Below, one piece after another: positions 32,236 to 43,439 of a stretch of DNA of 64,000 nt. This DNA comes from Ascarosepion bandense. Lineage: Eukaryota; Mollusca; Cephalopoda; Sepiida; Sepiidae. Below the pieces are notes generated by a model. The model was not told where the DNA came from and searched no databases. It saw only the letters and a program-made list of their open reading frames with translations. The stretch's first letter is position 1, and each line of letters starts with the position of its first letter. A program made the translations under genes and the position numbers. The DNA lies in NCBI GenBank assembly GCA_037127315.1, contig JBBBDQ010001156.1:873501-937500 (forward strand). The letters are read 5' to 3'.

Positions 32236-32964
32236 GCCACAAGACCTCATGCAGAAAGTAGCAGTGGAGAGTGACAAGAAGGGACTACAAATAAACTTTA
32301 AGAAAACTGAGTGCATGGTCATCAGCAAAAGATACAACCCAAAATGCCAAATACAGGTGGGGGATAACAGAATCAAACAAGTACAAGAATTTAAGTACCT
32401 AGGAAGTGTTCTAACAGGTGATGGAAAGTGTGACACGGAGATCCGAAGGCGAATTGGCATGGCAAAGGACGCGTTCCAGAAGATGAGCAAAATACTAACA
32501 CACTGGAAAATCTCAATAGAAACGAAGAAAAGAGTGCTAGACTGCTACGTGATGTCAGTTCTTCAATACGGCTGTGAATGCTGGACAATATCATCGAAAA
32601 TGAGGACAAAACTGGAAGCGGCCGAAATGTGGTTCTACAGAAGGATGCTACGGATATCGTGGACTGAGCATACAAGCAACGACGAGATGTTAGAAAGAAT
32701 GGCAACAAAAGGAAACTGATGCTAAGCATCAGGAAGAGACAACTGAAGTTCCTGGGACATGCAATGAGGAAGGAGAGCCTGGAGAACCTGATACTGACTG
32801 GACAGATAGAAGGAAAGAGAGACAGAGGAAGGCAGCGGATAACATATTTGCAGGGCCTGATCAGGTGGATGACGGAACGGGGGTTGTCAGGAGCAACAGG
32901 AGTAAACATACTAAGAGCCACAAGGGATAGGGAGACGTGGAGAGCCATGTTGCCTACGTCCTGA
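32201..32964 (+). pseudogene. RTE-like LINE C-terminal coding region, one frameshift
   Basis: Frame 1 (to 32719) reads QDLMQKVAVESDKKGLQINF, then KKTECMVISKRYNPKCQIQV, FKYLGSVLTGDGKCDTEIRR and CYVMSVLQYGCECWTISSKM, and reaches KLEAAEMWFYRRMLRIS. Frame 2 takes over at KLMLSIRKRQLKFLGHAMRK and runs to the stop in the 3' terminus. A single-base slip near 32700-32712 (an A-rich run) separates them. The first residues of frame 1 (to about 32235) come from flanking DNA. Confidence 0.85.
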
Positions 32965-32998
32965 AGGGACAGGGCACATAGAAGAAGAAGAAGAAGCA
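32236..32998 (+). mobile_element. RTE-like LINE 3' fragment with GAA tail
   Basis: It carries the last third of the protein in two frames and ends cctgaagggacagggcacat followed by (GAA)n. It is the best-preserved plus-strand copy in the window and a good reference for the decayed ones. Confidence 0.85.
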
Positions 32999-32999
32999 G

Positions 33000-33790
33000 G
33001 CTGTGCACATGCTGATCAGTTTCCATCTATTGTTCCGGAAGGTAACAAGGCCGATCCTTGAAAAAAACAGAAGCGAAGAAGGAAAAGAAGGAACAGAATA
33101 GTTCCCCTATCTAAGGGGCTGAACATCTTTGAACTCATCCCAAGGGAAACAACAGTACATAGAGCGCATTAGATTTGAGTGACGTATTTCCCCGAAAGGT
33201 CATTTTAAGTCTACGGTTTCATAAATATCCACCGACTGCAAGTCTAAATTTTCGATAAAGAAATACTGATTTTTTGCTTATAAGGAAACAGCTAATACTA
33301 TCAGTATCATTGAATTTTAGTACAACTAGTTATTGAATAAATCACGGATTGTTTTAGTTAAAAATTTTAGGGGTCTGTTTTTTCGCCTCAACTGTCGCAA
33401 ATTTTGATTATTCTTTGCTATGATTTGCGTTATATTTATTTAAAAAACAGCGGTTGAACGTTGAAAACTAAACTTTGTCTATAAATATAGTTCTCGAAAA
33501 TTGGTGCAGTGAGTATACTAAGGTTAGAAACGTCTAGAAGAAGAAGAAAATAATATATTATCCATAAACGAGTGTGCCCATGCTGTCAAAAATGACTGCA
33601 AGTATTTGTATCGATATGCTGTCTAAAATGACGCAACATGCATATTTACGTACCTACTATTGAGTATCTTACATTAAGACATAAAAAAAATAATCCAAAC
33701 CCCTGAGCGTGAGAGAAGGGATATATAATTAATCATTAATGTATCAACAGGCTGATTTGCGGTCATCCACGACATGGCAGAAGAGAGGTT
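33000..33790. other. Unannotated stretch
   Basis: No frames. A tagaagaagaagaaaat at about 33534 resembles the RTE-like LINE tail, so a short scrap may be present. Confidence 0.35.
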
Positions 33791-33814
33791 GTTAAAGCTA
33801 AAGAGAAATAAGGC

Positions 33815-34490
33815 CTTGGTTTGCAACCCGTCTCTCTCAGAAAGAAATAGCAACCTACTGCGGGAAAATCTTCTGCCTAGTCATTCCTGGATCGAAAGTG
33901 ACATAACCACCCAAGCGGGTAAAAACTAAGGCAATTAACTGAATGGTTAATACTGAATAGAAGACATAAAAAAAACAGTAGTTAAGTGAATACGCAGAGG
34001 CAATACATTCTTCCATTACTTCCTCGTAGAGCTAACAAAATGGCTGTTATATCCATAGTCAATATCGACAGATGGAAAAGAGTCATATGAAAAGAGACAT
34101 AATTGTCTAAGCGTGTATCATTTATAGCACTTAACTCGGAAAGGTATTAATTAATCTTTTCCCTCCAGCTATGGGTTAAATAGCAGAATAGATTGAGTTC
34201 TATAGCCTTGGTTGGCAACCCGTCTCCCTCAGAAAGAAATAGCAACCTACTGCGGGAAAATCTTCTGCCTAGTCATTCCTGGATCGAAAGAGACATAACC
34301 ACCCAAGCGGGTATAAACTAAGGCAATTAACTGAATGGTTAATACTGAATAGAAGACATCAAAAAACAGTAGTTAAGTGAATACGCAGAGGCAATACATT
34401 CTTCCATTACTTCCTCGTATAGAGCTAACAAAATGGCTGTTATATCCATAGTCAATATCGACAGATGGAAAAGAGTCATATGAAAACATT
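33815..34490 (+). repeat. Tandem duplication with 392-bp offset, containing SINE family A
   Basis: About 280 bp at 33815-34100 is repeated at 34207-34490 with few changes. Shared text includes gcgggaaaatcttctgccta, ctaaggcaattaactgaatg and aatatcgacagatggaaaag. The part between and inside the copies is SINE family A in plus orientation (gttatgggttaaatagcag). Confidence 0.9.
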
Positions 34491-34639
34491 ATTAATTTTT
34501 TCAAATACGTGCAAGCAAAAAACAATATTTCCATGACATGGATGTCGTATCATGTGTCTGCTAATATTTTCATGAAAATACATTGAACAGCAAATCTATA
34601 AATGCACGGTTGATTCCAGGCAGTCATATGAAATTAAGA

Positions 34640-35405
34640 CAAACAAGAAATTCCTAACAAACTTTTAATACGACAGAAAGTCGCATAGGAAAGCGAGAAG
34701 ATAGAGCTAAACATGAACTTCAAGAAAACCGAATTCATGGTCATCAGCAAAAACCGGATACCAAAATGCCAACTGCAGGTCGGAGACACGAAAATCAAAC
34801 AGGTGCAGTAATTTAGATAACTGGGAAGAGTTCTAACAGTGGGTGGAAAGTATGACACTAATATCCGAAGGCGCCTTTGCATAGCAAAAGACGCCTTTTC
34901 AAAGCTAAGCAGAGTATTAAGTGACAGGAAGATTTCATTGGAAACAAAGGAAAGCGTACTTGAGTGTTATGTGATATCTATCTTCCTATATGGCAGTAAA
35001 AACTAGAAAATCCTCTCAAAGATAAAGGAAAAACTTGAAGTAACAGAAATTTGGTTCTACAGAAGGATGCTGAGGATAACATGGAGCGAACATGTGAGCA
35101 AGGACGAGATTTTAGGGAGGATGCAAACAAAAGAGAAAGTTACACTTAACATCAGGCAGAGACAGCTGAGGTTTCTGGGACACTTAATAAAGAAGTAGGG
35201 TTTGGAGAATCTAATACTCACAAGACGGATAGACAGACAGAAAGATAGTGGAAATCAGCGAAAGACTTACTTGATGGGCTTGAGCAGGTGGGTGGCAGAG
35301 CGGTGTTTACGAGAGATACCAAGAAGAAAAATGTTAAGAGTGACAATCGTAGGGGCAAGTGGAAGTCCATAATCGCCTACGTTCTGAAAGGACACGGCAC
35401 ATAAA
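34640..35405 (+). pseudogene. Decayed RTE-like LINE 3' fragment
   Basis: Broken frames give NFKKTEFMVISKNRIPKCQL-like, GVLTVGGKYDTNIRRRL-like and WFYRRMLRITWSEHVSKDEI-like text, and the terminus cctacgttctgaaaggac followed by cggcacata. Confidence 0.75.
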
Positions 35406-35765
35406 AATGAAGAATATATTTTTGTACAATTATTATAATAAAATATTATGACACAATTCAAATGTTTGTCCTAAAATTGGACATTATTTTTCGAAAAAAA
35501 TATAATGAAAACACGTGCTTGAAACTGATCTCTAAAACAGGCGGTCTTATGTTTTAGTAAATTATGTCTCATATCAAAACCAATCATTTAGCAGCAGGCT
35601 GAAAGTTTACTCTATTATGGAACATAACTGTATTTGCAATCACTCATCGAGTCTTCCTTGATTTTTGGACGTCCTCAACCCGATAAGCTGTGAGGGCTGC
35701 CATGAGAAGCATAGGACGGCGAGCGAGCAACTAATGAAAAATTAATCGGTCTGTACCGAATTTAG
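35406..35765. other. Unannotated stretch
   Basis: Nothing recognised. Confidence 0.4.
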
Positions 35766-36278
35766 TGGTATTTTTTTAATCATTTCACCCCAAGCACATA
35801 GGGGAAGGTGAAGAGAAGGAGTGGTTAGATATAGGAAATGTCAGAAGGAAGGTGATAGATGCGTAAGGATACCGAAGATAAGGGTTGGGCAGATGGGAAG
35901 AGTGTTTGAAAGAATGGAAGCGAGTTAGGAGGGGTCTATTGACCGTACATTTAAACTACTGGAGATTGTAGCCGTCGGGGAAACAATCGTGTGGAAGGGA
36001 ATTCCACAGTGGGGAAGTGCGAGCAAAGAAACTGTTGGAGTAGAAGTTGCGGTTGCATTTTATCGGTTTCACTGTAAAAGGGTGGGATCTAGTTGCTAAT
36101 CTAGTATCTCGTGCAAATTCGTATCTAGGAGGCGCCAGTGATCTAATTTAATCGGAGCAGAAGCCGTGAAAGTATTTATAGAAGAGACACAGGGAAGCCG
36201 CGTCGCGCCGGTGAGGGAGAGACTGCAGGCGGTCTGCCAAGTCGGTATCGATCACATTACAGACCCTCTGCTACACGT
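35766..36278 (-). mobile_element. Jockey/CR1-like LINE 3' fragment
   Basis: The plus strand begins tttttttaatcatttcaccc (reversed 3' terminus) and passes through ttgtagccgtcggggaaaca and gatcacattacagaccctct, mirroring the coding part of the copy at 31.4 kb. Broken frames; 5' truncated at about 36278. Confidence 0.8.
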
Positions 36279-36417
36279 AGTTTTATATTTTTTGGTGAAA
36301 AATTAATTTTGACAGAACGTCAATTAGTTCTGTTCTATTATGCGACAATTTAAAAGTGCTATAGAAATTTAACCCGATATTGTTTGCAAAATAAATGTTC
36401 TTCGATGATTGGTTTTT

Positions 36418-36614
36418 TTTTTGTTTTGTTTTATGGCATATAAACATCGGTGGGTCACTTATTGCCAACTAAGCTTTATTTATTTATTGCTGGTAATACC
36501 TTTTTCTTTCAACAATTTTATTGTTGTTTTTGTATAAGTTATGTTTCAATTAATACATTTTTCTTTTCGAGTATCAAGATTCATTGGGATTTGTTTTTAA
36601 GGGCAGGGTCCCCA
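36418..36614 (-). repeat. SINE-type 3' tail (shared with repeat family T)
   Basis: ttattgccaactaagcttta and tgctggtaatacctttttct are shared with 7930-8060, 51630-51740 and 52010-52140. It directly continues the composite SINE that follows, whose 3' end it forms. Confidence 0.75.
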
Positions 36615-36900
36615 TGTCCTATCCTTGTTATTTAACCCATAACTGGAGGAAAGGGACGGATTAATACCTTTCTTAAGGGTACCAGTGCTTAAGTGAATGC
36701 AGGGTATTCAACTGGAATTCGAACTCGGCTCACTGATTTCTCTTTCCGAGCCGATATCCACTGCACCTCAACGCACATCCGTCACTAAACACTTACAGCA
36801 CCTGGTATTCCCAAGCGGTCACCCAAGTACTGACCAGGTTCAACTTCGGTGATCGAGCGAGAACCGGGGTATTCAACGTGCTAGGCCGTAAGCCGTTGTT
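36615..36900 (-). mobile_element. Composite 5S rRNA-tRNA SINE
   Basis: On the minus strand the order is: 5S-like part (ggttctcgctcgatcaccga, ttgggtgaccgcttggga, ataccaggtgctgtaag; about 36790-36890), a linker tgtttagtgacggatgtg, then the family A tRNA-like head (ggtgcagtggatatcggct, gagttcgaattcc) and body. The 5S part lacks about 15 central bases (after cgaagtt). It therefore has two RNA polymerase III-type promoter relics in tandem. The 3' tail continues at 36418-36614. Confidence 0.8.
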
Positions 36901-37490
36901 CGATGAACAGATACGGTTTAGGACTGATTTTGTGTAGGATTTCGTTAAAAAATCAATTTAGAATGGTTATAGTATGTTAAAATTTTATGGCCTGCAAAAT
37001 AAATGTGTTCGATTAACAGATACGGTTTAGGATGAACTTCTGTAAGGAAATAAATTTAAAATTTTAATGGTATGTTAACCTTATACTCTTTGTAAAAGAA
37101 ATGTGTTTTATTAGCAAATACAGTTTAAGACGGATTTTGTGAGTGTTTCTTTTAGAAAAACAATATATAATAATTATGTTTACATTAAATTGCTTGCAAA
37201 ATAAATGTTTTATTAACAGATACAGTTTAAGATGTATTTCGCTTCTGTTAAGAAAATAATATAAAATACTTATGTTTACGTTACAATGCTTGCAAAATAA
37301 ATATGTTTTATTAACAGATATGGTTGAAAATGAATTTAGTGAGGGCTTATGTTAGTAAGTCAATTTAAAATAGTTAAAAATTATATTGCTTGTAAAATAA
37401 CTGTTTTGTTAACAGATAAGGTTTAGGATAAATTTCCTGATTGCTGGTTAGTGGAAAATAAGCATTAAGTATACTATGTTAATTTAGTTT
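36900..37490. repeat. Diverged tandem array, about 100-bp period, six units
   Basis: The word ttaacagatacggttta (varied) occurs at about 36904, 37012, 37110, 37212, 37310 and 37411, each preceded by gcaaaataaatgtktt-like text. Units are AT-rich and 15-30 per cent diverged by eye. Confidence 0.75.
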
Positions 37491-37513
37491 TTTTTTGCAA
37501 AATTATTATAGGA

Positions 37514-38219
37514 CTAGCAGTATAGCCCGGCGTTGCTCGGGTGTAATGAAAGCTTTAAAACTAATCCATGGTCCTGGAGCTCGGACACTTTGGACTTGGC
37601 ACGAAAGACTAAAAAGCAATAGTTGTTTGCAGTTAAAGCGAAACCGTAGACTGAAAGAAAACTGAATGGATGTAAGTCAAATTTTGATTTCTTGGTATCG
37701 ATATCAAATAAGATTTTTTAGTCGTAAACTGAATTTTGAAGGTTAAATAAGTCCTCTGAGTAAATGGTATCATGGCTGAGACTAAGAACTACAATTATAC
37801 CTACTTAGAGCCAAAACCGAAGCAAAAACTAAAATAAAAGGGCTGAAAAAAATTACAGACATACAGGTAGATAAACAGACACACACACAAACATCTTGAC
37901 TTTTATATATATATTATCGATTTACTATTGTAAGAACTGCACCCTTGAATCTTCTGAATATCGTTTCTTATGTCTATGAGTGTATCAAATTTGATTAAAA
38001 TCGGACCACTCCTTCTATAACCTGATTTTTAGATTATCGATTTTCGATATTTATCAGGGGTACCTCGACACAAAATCTAACTAAGAACACTCGCAAACGC
38101 TTATAGTAGAACTGTGTAAATTTTCAAGAAAATCGGTTCAACCGTTTCGGAGTCTATAGGTAACGGACACACAGACACATACACACACAGACAAAGTTCC
38201 ATTTATAAATAATTTTAGA
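37514..38219 (-). mobile_element. Non-autonomous Helitron-like element, copy 3
   Basis: In minus orientation it starts TCTAAAATTATTTATAAATG after A and ends CTAG (37514-37517) before T, with hairpin CCCGagcaacgCCGGG just inside. The interior matches copies 1 and 2 along its length (ggtacctcgacacaaa, tttgattaaaatcggacca). No coding capacity. Confidence 0.75.
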
Positions 38220-38291
38220 TACCGTTTAAAAGACCACAGTCTAAGAAAAACTAAAGATAGATTTTAACAGATGATTCCTAATTAGAAACTT

Positions 38292-38356
<65 letters not shown>
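38292..38356. repeat. Microsatellite (GA)n
   Basis: An unbroken GA run. Confidence 0.95.
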
Positions 38357-38360
<4 letters not shown>

Positions 38361-38750
38361 AGGAAAACGATAGATCGCGAAATGAAAGCAAGACACCATG
38401 CTATGATGTTAGAAGCTATCGCTGAGATTTTTCAGTTCGTAGACTTCACATCCTTTATAAGTCTAATTCAATAAACGAGTCGACGAAGAATCTCAAACGA
38501 CCATTAATGAAGCTACCTGCTGATCAACTGACCAGTGGCGACTGTTTAACTAGCCAGTCATTGATCTAGGTTATAAACAAAAAAAAAAAAAAGAAAAAGA
38601 GAAAAAGAGTATAAGGGTTTAATGACAATACAATATAAAGTTAACACTGGTCATTTCACTGTCTCTGAATTATTCACAGAATTCAAAGATGTCAATCAAA
38701 CGGCTTCGCTGGAAAATTCCAATGTGAGAAATTTACAGATGAGGCCAAGC

Positions 38751-38754
<4 letters not shown>

Positions 38755-38797
<43 letters not shown>

Positions 38798-39690
38798 AGG
38801 CGAGAAGCGAAAATGAGTAGAATGAAAGAGGGTGGGAGAAAAAGAAAGGTAGTTAAAGAGAATGAGTAGATAAAAAAGAATCGTGATTATGAGAGAAAAA
38901 CGAGGAAACAAATACGTTGGTAAAGAAAGAAACAATTAAGAGACAGAAATATATTGCTCGACAGAAAAAGGAAGATGGAGAGAAAAAGAGATAGGCAAGT
39001 AGAAAAATAGATAAAGAGAGGAGATAATTCTTTTAGAGAGGGAGAAAAACAGATGGAATGAGAATGGAAAAGAATTTAAAAATGTATGAATTAAGAGAGA
39101 GTAAAAAAGGATAATGACTCATGTGAACGGTGGAAAGAAAGAAAAATGGACGGGAAATAAAAAAAAATATGCAGAGTAAACTATTAAAGAAAGAAAAATT
39201 TTCATAGAGAAGTAAAAGAAAAAAAGAGATAGGTATTAAAAGGATAGAGGGTAAAGAGGAGGAAATGAAGAATTATGTGAAAGAGAAATAAGGAATAGAA
39301 AGATGTTGCTGGGCAGATAAAAGATGGCGGCAAAAAAGGAAATAAGGGAAGTAGAAAAATAGATAAAAAAAAGATTCTTTTAGAGAGAAAGAAAACAGAA
39401 AGAACTTGATTAATTAAGTATGAAGTGAGAGAGAGAGAGAGAGAAAGAGAGTGAGAATGTAAGTATGAAGTGAACGAACGATAAAAAGAAAAATTGATGG
39501 GGGGAAAAATAAGGAGAGTAAGATATTAAAAGAAGAAAACATTTAATAGAAGAGTAATAGAAAAAAATAAAGGAATAAAAAGGAGTAAAGAGGAGGAAAT
39601 TAAAAATATTTGATAGAGAAATAAACAGATGGAGAGGGAAATGAGAAAGAATAAAAAAGAAAAATAAATAAAGCGAAAAAAAAAAGTCAA
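38755..39690. repeat. Purine-rich strand with (GA)n core
   Basis: A GA run at 38755-38795 is followed by about 900 bp in which the plus strand is overwhelmingly A and G. Long Phe/Ser/Leu-rich minus-strand frames here are consequences of composition. It ends where a LINE fragment begins. Confidence 0.85.
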
Positions 39691-39692
39691 CC

Positions 39693-40340
39693 ATCCATCC
39701 GTGCATGGAGTACTGCTGCCATTTATGGTCAGGTGCCCCTGCCGTTCTCCTCAGTGTTCTTGACAAGCTCCAAAGGAGAGTCTGTAATGTGGTAGGTACT
39801 GATCTGGCGACTCGACTGCAGCCACTTCCCCATCGTCGAAATGTGGCCTCCCTTTGTCTCTTCTATAAATACTCTCATGGCTTCTGCTCGGACGAGCTTA
39901 AGTCACTGGTGCCTCCTCAACAGGTGTATACTCGTGCAACCAGACTGGCAACTGGGTCCCACCCATTCACAGTCAGGTTAGCCAAATGCAGACGACAATT
40001 CTACTCCTGCAGCTCCCTCTCTCGCACTTCCCGCCTGTGGACCTCACTCCCGTATTCTTGCTTTCCTGACAGCTACAACCTCCAGAAATTTAAATGCAAA
40101 GTCAATACCCATCTACTAACCACTGGCCTCTAGCTCTCTCTCCTCCCCTGTATAACCTTCCCTTTCTCTCCACCTATGTATCTGTCATCGCACCTGCTTT
40201 CTCAGCTTTCTATTGTTCCTTTCTAACTAGTTTGTACTCCTCACTCTTTTCTAATTAATCTTTTTACATTGATGTAACCCCCTGCACATCAGTGGCGTTT
40301 CTGCCTTGCTCGGGGTGAAATGATTTAAAAAAAAAAGACA
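39693..40340 (+). mobile_element. Jockey/CR1-like LINE 3' fragment
   Basis: A coding end of 142 residues plus a 3' untranslated part ending gaaatgatttaaaaaaaaaa. The pair with 50.7-51.6 kb is closer in sequence to each other than to the 31.4 kb copy, so two subfamilies are present. Confidence 0.85.
39705..40133 (+). pseudogene. LINE reverse transcriptase C-terminal region
   Basis: Reads MEYCCHLWSGAPAVLLSVLD, KLQRRVCNVVGTDLATRLQ, LCLFYKYSHGFCSDELKSLV, then SHPFTV and LSRTSRLWTSLPYSCFPD, ending FKCKVNTHLLTTGL. Intact to the natural stop but 5' truncated; the catalytic motifs are missing. Confidence 0.85.
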
Positions 40341-41450
40341 TACTAACCTAATTATATGTGTGAAATGGGCATTTTCCTGATTTTAAATCTTAAATGTTAA
40401 GACTGCCTATTATGTATCTTCTTTTATTTACCCACGTTCAGCCCACATTCTGCGTGATACGAATGAATGTTAACATTTTCCCTAAAAAGAAAATATTTAG
40501 CATTTGCCAGTACTCCTTTCTGTTAAAATTAAACAAAAATCAAGTGACTGTTGTAGGGGCCTTTGCTACGCCTGTTAATTTGGCCTTGTGTCAAACACTA
40601 CCGAAGTCGTCACAGTTTAAAATATCAGAAGGTTGAATGAATGGTTGGAAAAAAGAAAATATTTAGTTTGTCAAATAAGTGTAATTTTATTAATCGGAAT
40701 GAATGACACATTTTAAAAAAAAGTAAAATACTCGAATAGAAAATGCATATAGTTAATTATTTTGTATGGGTGACATGTTCCAGTAGAAAAATGCACGTGG
40801 TTAAATGTTCCAGAGAAAAAATAGTAAGTAGCTAAGTGTCCCGGGGCGTCTACTGATAGTAGCAGAACGTATATACATCAAAAAAAAATTTAAAAATCTT
40901 ATGTTCCTTTCCTTTTCATGGCAGGAGAAAAAGTTAAGAGGAAAGTCAAGCAATAAAGGAAATTATATTATCGAAGTTAGTTGAACTATTTTGTTATTGC
41001 TGTTTTCTTTGTCGGTGTGTGGGTGAAGATGAAAAAAGAAAAATTGAAAGGAGAGGTAGAACGAGTGTGTGACGCGCGTTCACGTCCGGTTCGGCTTATT
41101 GAAATTTATTTCTTACATTGTGTCGAGATGCTTCAGATACCGCTCCAATTTTGACTCACTAGACCGGTCAGGGAACGAGGTTAAATAGTGGATATTAGTT
41201 ATGTGACCGACTCCTACAGCATACCAATATTTTTAGGTGTCAAGAAAAATTAACTGGTGTCATAATTCAATTTGCTATTTCCTATCCAATCAGCAACTAG
41301 AATTTTACTCTTCATACTGACTTGTGAAATTTGCCTTGGTCTAGGTTTTTTCAAAATGCTTTTAGGCGTTTGGATCCGATTTTGCGGGTGTGCAATTTTA
41401 CTTTTTTCGTTTGAATTAATTGTTAGATCATATAGGATTTGTATATATAT
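40341..41450. other. Unannotated stretch of about 1.1 kb
   Basis: An 80-residue frame at 40394-40636 and a hydrophobic one at 41272-41454 have no recognised motifs or supporting signals. No element identified. Confidence 0.4.
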
Positions 41451-41451
41451 A

Positions 41452-41637
41452 TAAAAGGCAAGATGTTTTTGTGTGTGTCTGTTTATCTGTCTGTATGTCC
41501 TTTATTCAAATCCACAATTTTTATTCGATTCTCATCAAACTTCATACAAATATTCTTTAGGCTGAGTCTGAGCTCCAGGACCACGGATTAGTTTTAAAGC
41601 TTTCATTAAACCCGAGCAATGCCGGGCTATACTGCTA

Positions 41638-41638
<1 letters not shown>
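41452..41638 (+). mobile_element. Helitron-like element, short 3' part (copy 4)
   Basis: It ends exactly like the others: aagctttcattaaacccgag, hairpin, then CTAG at 41635-41638 followed by T. Its 5' start (ataaaaggcaagatgttttt) corresponds to the junction inside copies 2 and 3, so it is either truncated or a shorter subfamily. Confidence 0.65.

Positions 41639-41671
<33 letters not shown>
41638..41671. repeat. Microsatellite (TA)n after the Helitron end
   Basis: The TA run starts at the CTAG|T boundary of the Helitron-like copy. Confidence 0.9.
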
Positions 41672-41673
<2 letters not shown>

Positions 41674-41975
41674 ATCCAGAGACAGATTTGTTTTGCTGTA
41701 TCAGAGCTCATCAGTTCGGTTAGACTCCGATTGCTTTTAACCCAGGATTGAAACCCGACCGAATTGGCGTCAGTCGGCGATTCTAACTCTGAGCTACGGG
41801 CGCTCGGTAGAAGGAGGCAGACTTTTTAGCGTGTATATTATCATTATACACTCCCAATAGCTGATAGTGTTCTAATTCATTGCTGAATGAACGATGCCTA
41901 GATGCCATAGTAGTTACTGTTTTTCAAAGTCTACCATTCTTCCAGAGTTCTCAATCAGTGTGTTAGAGCGTAAAT
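41672..41975 (-). mobile_element. tRNA-derived SINE, family B, best-preserved head
   Basis: In minus orientation: gagcgcccgtagctcagag (A box at tagctcagagttaga), and gtcgggtttcaatcctggg (B box), then gtctaaccgaactgatgagc and the gatgactatatata tail. The spacing of the two boxes is that of a tRNA gene. The copy is bounded by TA runs on both sides. Confidence 0.8.
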
Positions 41976-41977
41976 AG

Positions 41978-42043
<66 letters not shown>
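41976..42043. repeat. Microsatellite (TA)n
   Basis: A TA run with one TG interruption. Confidence 0.95.
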
Positions 42044-42047
<4 letters not shown>

Positions 42048-42611
42048 GCGATTGGTAAATTGTCGACTACTATACGTAAAAATAAAAATAGCACATTCCA
42101 TTTTAACAGATAAATTTCGAAAAATTAATTTGGTGAATGTTGATATAATCATTGCATTCAGTTCACCTTTGGTGTTTTTTATATTTCTCACTCAACTGCG
42201 CCCCACACTTAATAAATGGGGTTGGAGTCTAGAGAGTCAGGTATCCAGTTGTAAGGGATGATGTGATCGTAGAAACTGTCTGACAGACATGATTGGATTC
42301 ACATTAGACACCTTCGTAATTCCCATTAGACTCAATTAAATCTTTATGAATCCTTTGCACTGTCCCGAGATTGACCCCCAAACACACTAAAATTTTCCGG
42401 CGTAAATGCCAAAGAGAACAGCATGCAATTTTCATATTCCTAGCGGAGTGAATTGCCTCATGGCGGCTTTTATCTCACAGATGGTGTCCTACTAAATTCA
42501 CGTGAGGAGAACCAACAGTTTTAAAATACCAAGTTCTCCGGTATTTAATTTTTCTTTAAAGTACTCAATACAACAAATATTGTAGAGCATAATATATTTA
42601 AATTTGATTTT
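42044..42611. other. Unannotated stretch
   Basis: Mixed composition, no recognised frame or element. Confidence 0.4.
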
Positions 42612-42985
42612 TTTATTTAAAATTAATAGAGTTTACATTGCGACACGGAAATTTCTATGTATCGTGATTTTTTACTGATCATCATTAGATCATTGTTGTA
42701 AAAATGATTTTCATTTGAATATAAGAAACAATACGTTTGTTATTTACGGATGTAGACAAACAGAAAAATTTAGTGTCTGTGTTCAATCTATTTAATCAGA
42801 CTAGATATCCAGTTTAAATCTTTAAAAAGTTTATATTTTTGAGAAATAGATGATTTCTTCTGTCAGTCTTAACAGCAAAAGTGTTAGACGATGAATACCT
42901 CTGTCAAGACTCCATTTTCGTTGATGTATCCACTATTGCTACAAAATTATTCTCTTAGTTTTCTCTGCATCGCATCCTTTTTTAA
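42612..42985 (-). repeat. Penelope terminal repeat, left (inverted) copy
   Basis: Its reverse complement matches 46742-47132: shared words ttgtttcttatattcaaatg, actaagagaataattttgta, atggatacatcaacg (varied) and gtgtcgcaatrtaaact. Similarity is roughly 75-80 per cent by eye. Confidence 0.85.
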
Positions 42986-43439
42986 AACAAAAAAAAGAAA
43001 GGAAAGAAAACATTTTATATTTTTGATCTGACTTAAAGAGAACTTTTAGTACAATTATACTATTTTTATTTCAATTCAGAATGCATTTTATTCTATTTTC
43101 CTAAAACTCTTAATTTTTTTAACAAAATTTAATATCCATTATTTATTAAAAATTTAAAAAAATATTTTAATCTTTTTATAAAATCTATTATATTGTTATT
43201 ATATTCTAATACAATATTTAATATCATAATATAATTTTTAAAATTTTTCCTTATTAAAAATTCATATATCAATTTACTTTAATTTACTTTATTGATTATT
43301 ATTTTTTATAATATAAAACAAATTACTAAATATATATAAATTAATAAGTATTTTTATTTTTTATTTTTTTAAGAAGAATCTTTTTGACCATATTCTAAGG
43401 TGAAAAATTTTCAATGTTTACATGTTATATATATTTAAT

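Noticed and set aside
32391..33026. 211-residue minus-strand frame opposite the RTE-like LINE (also at 15464-16023 and 27753-28067 on the plus strand)
   Set aside because: Antisense shadow of the LINE coding sequence; the recurring text comes from the repeat.
38696..38935. Ser/Leu-rich membrane-like protein frames over (GA)n tracts (also 18.9-19.2 kb and 47.1-47.5 kb)
   Set aside because: They are translations of the dinucleotide repeats.
40394..40636. 80-residue plus-strand frame
   Set aside because: No homology that I recognise, no start or splice support, not distinguishable from a chance frame.
41672..41975. tRNA gene
   Set aside because: A and B boxes are present but the cloverleaf does not close with a proper acceptor stem, and the unit recurs with a SINE body and tail.
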